The notes beneath the pieces are model-generated. The model was given only the letters and a program-made list of their open reading frames with translations. It was not told where the DNA came from and ran no database searches. Below, piece by piece: positions 38,755-40,520 of a stretch of DNA of 40,520 nucleotides (positions are counted from its first letter, which is position 1; every line of letters begins with the position of its first letter). Made by a program: the position numbers and the translations under genes. Origin of the DNA: Chloroflexota bacterium (lineage in GTDB: Bacteria; Chloroflexota; Limnocylindria; Limnocylindrales; CSP1-4); the NCBI GenBank assembly GCA_003250155.1, contig QKHE01000120.1:1-40520 (forward strand). Direction: 5' to 3'.

Positions 38755-40362
38755 GTGGAGACCTCGTTGAACGACCAGCAGACCACCGCCCTGACCGAGC
38801 AGCCGTGGGTCAATCCGCGCGACCCGGCGATGGCGCTCGGGCCGGACGGCAAGCCCGCCCGCAGCCGCCGCGCGCCGATCTGGGCCGACGTGCCTGACGA
38901 GCAATGGGACGACTGGCGCTGGCAGCTCAGCCACCGCATCAACTCGGTCGACGAGGTCGGGGCCGTCCTCAACCTGACCGACGAGGAACGGGCCGGCCTG
39001 ACCGCCGACGACAAGTTCAGGGTCGATATCACGCCGTACTTCGCCAGCCTCATCGACCCTGACGATCCGGCCGATCCGATCCGCCGCCAGGTCATCCCGA
39101 CCGGGCGCGAGGCAGAGTCGTTCACGGCGATGATGGAGGACTCGCTGGCCGAGGACCGCCACTCGCCCGTGCCGGGCCTGGTCCACCGCTACCCGGACCG
39201 GGTCCTGATGCTCGTCACGACCCAGTGCGCGAGCTACTGCCGCTACTGCACCCGCAGCCGAATCGTCGGCGACCCGACCCAGAACTTCAACAGCCGCGAG
39301 CACGAGGCCCAGCTCGAGTACCTGCGCCGCACGCCCCAGGTCCGCGACGTCCTGATCTCCGGCGGGGATGGGCTGACGCTCGCGCCGAAGCTGTTCGAGC
39401 GGATCATCCGCGGACTGCGCGAGATCCCCCACATCGAGATCATCCGGATCGGGACGCGGGTGCCGGTCTTCCTGCCGCAGCGGGTCGACGACGAGCTGTG
39501 CGACATGCTCGCCAAGTACCACCCGATCTGGATGAACCTCCACTTCAACCACCCCAACGAGATCACGCCCGAGGTGGCTCGGGCGGCCGACAAGCTGACC
39601 CGCGCCGGCATCCCGCTCGGCAACCAGAGCGTGCTCTTGGCCGGCGTCAACGACTGCGTCCACATCCAACGGGCGCTCGTCCATCGCCTCGTCGAGAACC
39701 GCATCCGCCCCTACTACCTCTACCAGTGCGACCTCGTCGAGGGTTCGGGGCACTTCCGAACGCCGGTCGGCAAGGGCCTCGAGATCATGGAGGGCCTGCG
39801 CGGCCACACGAGCGGCTACGCCATCCCGACGTACGTCATCGACGCGCCCGGCGGCGGCGGCAAGATCCCGGTCATGCCGAACTACCTCATCAGCTACTCC
39901 GACCACAAGGTCGTGCTGCGGAACTACGAGGGCTACATCACGACCTACGAGGAGCCGTCCTCGTACACGCCGCACGACAAGGCGACGTGCGCCTACTGCG
40001 CCGGAGAGCGACCGGAACCAGGTCAGTCGGGCGTTCTCGGCCTGCTCGAGGGCGAGCGGATGTGGATCGAGCCCGCCGGCTTCGAGGAGACGCATCGCCG
40101 CGGCAACGCCGAGGCCCATCGTCTCCAGGACCCGTCGAAGTGGGTGCCCTTCGGGGTCGGCGCGATCGAGGGTCGGGCGGGCAAGCCGCTGCCGGTCCTC
40201 GAAGCCGGCGCCGAGGGCAACGGCGCCGGCGACGCGCCCGAGGCGTCCGAAGCGACCGGGACGTCCGAAGCGCCCGGCCCCCCCGCGGAGTACGGGCCGG
40301 GCGAGGAGCCGCGGCCGCGAGAGGGCGAGCCGACCGGCTCGGCGCACGGGGAGCTGCTCTGA
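38755..40362 (+). CDS. kamA: Lysine 2,3-aminomutase
   Basis: Radical-SAM, PLP-dependent enzyme converting L-lysine to L-beta-lysine. The cluster motif CASYCRYC gives Cys158, Cys162 and Cys165. The PLP lysine is Lys370 in PGGGGKIPVMPN; its distance from the third cysteine (205) equals that of the Clostridium subterminale enzyme. Asp326 (YQCDL) and Asp363 (VIDAPG) match the two aspartates that hold the lysine side-chain amine there (293, 330); glutamate 2,3-aminomutases replace them. C-terminal Cys412-x2-Cys415 belongs to the zinc site. The 535-residue length exceeds the usual 415-475 because of a roughly 60-residue Glu/Ala/Pro/Gly tail. GTG at 38755, no clear ribosome binding site. Product may be an osmolyte precursor or a degradation intermediate. 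Confidence 0.95.
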   Translation: METSLNDQQTTALTEQPWVNPRDPAMALGPDGKPARSRRAPIWADVPDEQWDDWRWQLSHRINSVDEVGAVLNLTDEERAGLTADDKFRVDITPYFASLIDPDDPADPIRRQVIPTGREAESFTAMMEDSLAEDRHSPVPGLVHRYPDRVLMLVTTQCASYCRYCTRSRIVGDPTQNFNSREHEAQLEYLRRTPQVRDVLISGGDGLTLAPKLFERIIRGLREIPHIEIIRIGTRVPVFLPQRVDDELCDMLAKYHPIWMNLHFNHPNEITPEVARAADKLTRAGIPLGNQSVLLAGVNDCVHIQRALVHRLVENRIRPYYLYQCDLVEGSGHFRTPVGKGLEIMEGLRGHTSGYAIPTYVIDAPGGGGKIPVMPNYLISYSDHKVVLRNYEGYITTYEEPSSYTPHDKATCAYCAGERPEPGQSGVLGLLEGERMWIEPAGFEETHRRGNAEAHRLQDPSKWVPFGVGAIEGRAGKPLPVLEAGAEGNGAGDAPEASEATGTSEAPGPPAEYGPGEEPRPREGEPTGSAHGELL

Positions 40363-40520
40363 CGCTCGGGCTCGATCCGGACGACCTTCGACCGCCGCCG
40401 GCCGGGCTGCCACTGGCCGACGTCCGGCCGCCGGTCATCGCCGAGTCGGCCGACCCGTTCACGATGCTCCGGATCGTCGACCTCGCGGCTCGTCTGCCCC
40501 GCGGCCGGCCAATCGCGATC
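40359..40520 (+). CDS. Start of a downstream gene, unidentified (partial, probable CTG start)
   Basis: A frame open to the window end starts at or near 40359. No ATG, GTG or TTG is available close to the kamA stop, but CTG at 40359 overlaps that stop (CTGA), like the ATGA/GTGA overlaps seen elsewhere here, and GGGGAG lies 5 bases upstream. The translation (DPDDLRPPPAGLPLADVRPP, later DPFTMLRIVDLAARLPRGRP) has normal coding character. An in-frame ATG at 40464 is the other choice. Too short to identify; coupling to kamA suggests a related step. Confidence 0.5.
   Translation, partial: MTLGLDPDDLRPPPAGLPLADVRPPVIAESADPFTMLRIVDLAARLPRGRPIAI

Noticed and set aside
38722-40413. A 563-residue open frame opposite kamA
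   Set aside because: It is a shadow of the kamA codon pattern; kamA motifs are complete and in the right order on the plus strand.
1-40520. Search for mobile elements, phage genes, CRISPR arrays or defence genes
   Set aside because: No transposase or integrase motifs, no regularly spaced repeats, no terminal inverted repeats and no recognisable defence domains were found on either strand.

Overview
The window is a very GC-rich (roughly 70%), gene-dense bacterial chromosome segment. Genes are packed into short operons, with many stop/start overlaps of the ATGA or GTGA kind and frequent GTG starts. I see no phage, transposase, CRISPR or plasmid signature. Secreted proteins carry lipoboxes, and the gene set (tail-fused two-domain NirK, tandem serpins, ECF sigma factor with an RWLPVD-type membrane partner, DUF385 protein, VKOR/DsbA pair) fits a soil or freshwater Chloroflexota of the Limnocylindria type. 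An actinomycete cannot be excluded from sequence alone.

Layout. 1-3.2 kb: the end of an Ala/Arg/Lys-rich tailed protein, holB (clamp-loader delta prime), acylphosphatase, a small unknown and an acyl-ACP thioesterase-like double hotdog protein. 3.3-7.0 kb: two tiny genes with strong ribosome binding sites, then a membrane histidine kinase and its NarL-type response regulator, then a four-helix membrane protein. 7.2-8.9 kb: ECF sigma factor with a membrane partner, a 29-residue ORF and tRNA-Arg. 9-13 kb: a secreted PD40 propeller protein, an alpha/beta hydrolase that has lost its catalytic residues, a cyclic-nucleotide-binding-domain protein, DUF1905 and SRPBCC proteins. 13-16 kb: a structured leader ending in a terminator hairpin, then mgtE, with corA converging on it. 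16-19.2 kb: a DUF385 protein and two translationally coupled lipoprotein serpins closed by a strong terminator. 19.5-24.5 kb (minus strand): ltaE, DUF885 peptidase-like, hisA-like and two cyclophilins. 24.5-27.6 kb: tRNA-Asp, an unknown, a family III CoA transferase and a FabI-type SDR.

27.6-33.9 kb is the most coherent block, an extracytoplasmic redox island. It holds a di-haem membrane protein with NOX-like histidine spacing, two membrane-anchored coiled-coil proteins and the flavin transferase ApbE in one overlapping operon. Divergent from it is a DsbA-like/VKOR disulfide pair. Next comes a copper nitrite reductase with a fused C-terminal cupredoxin, preceded by an Rrf2 (NsrR-like) regulator and a 23-bp palindrome suited to an Rrf2 dimer. 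33.9-40.5 kb: an MMPL exporter coupled to an AttH lipocalin-like lipoprotein, a small membrane protein, a methyltransferase, kamA (lysine 2,3-aminomutase, all specificity residues present) and the start of a downstream gene that appears to use a CTG start overlapping the kamA stop.
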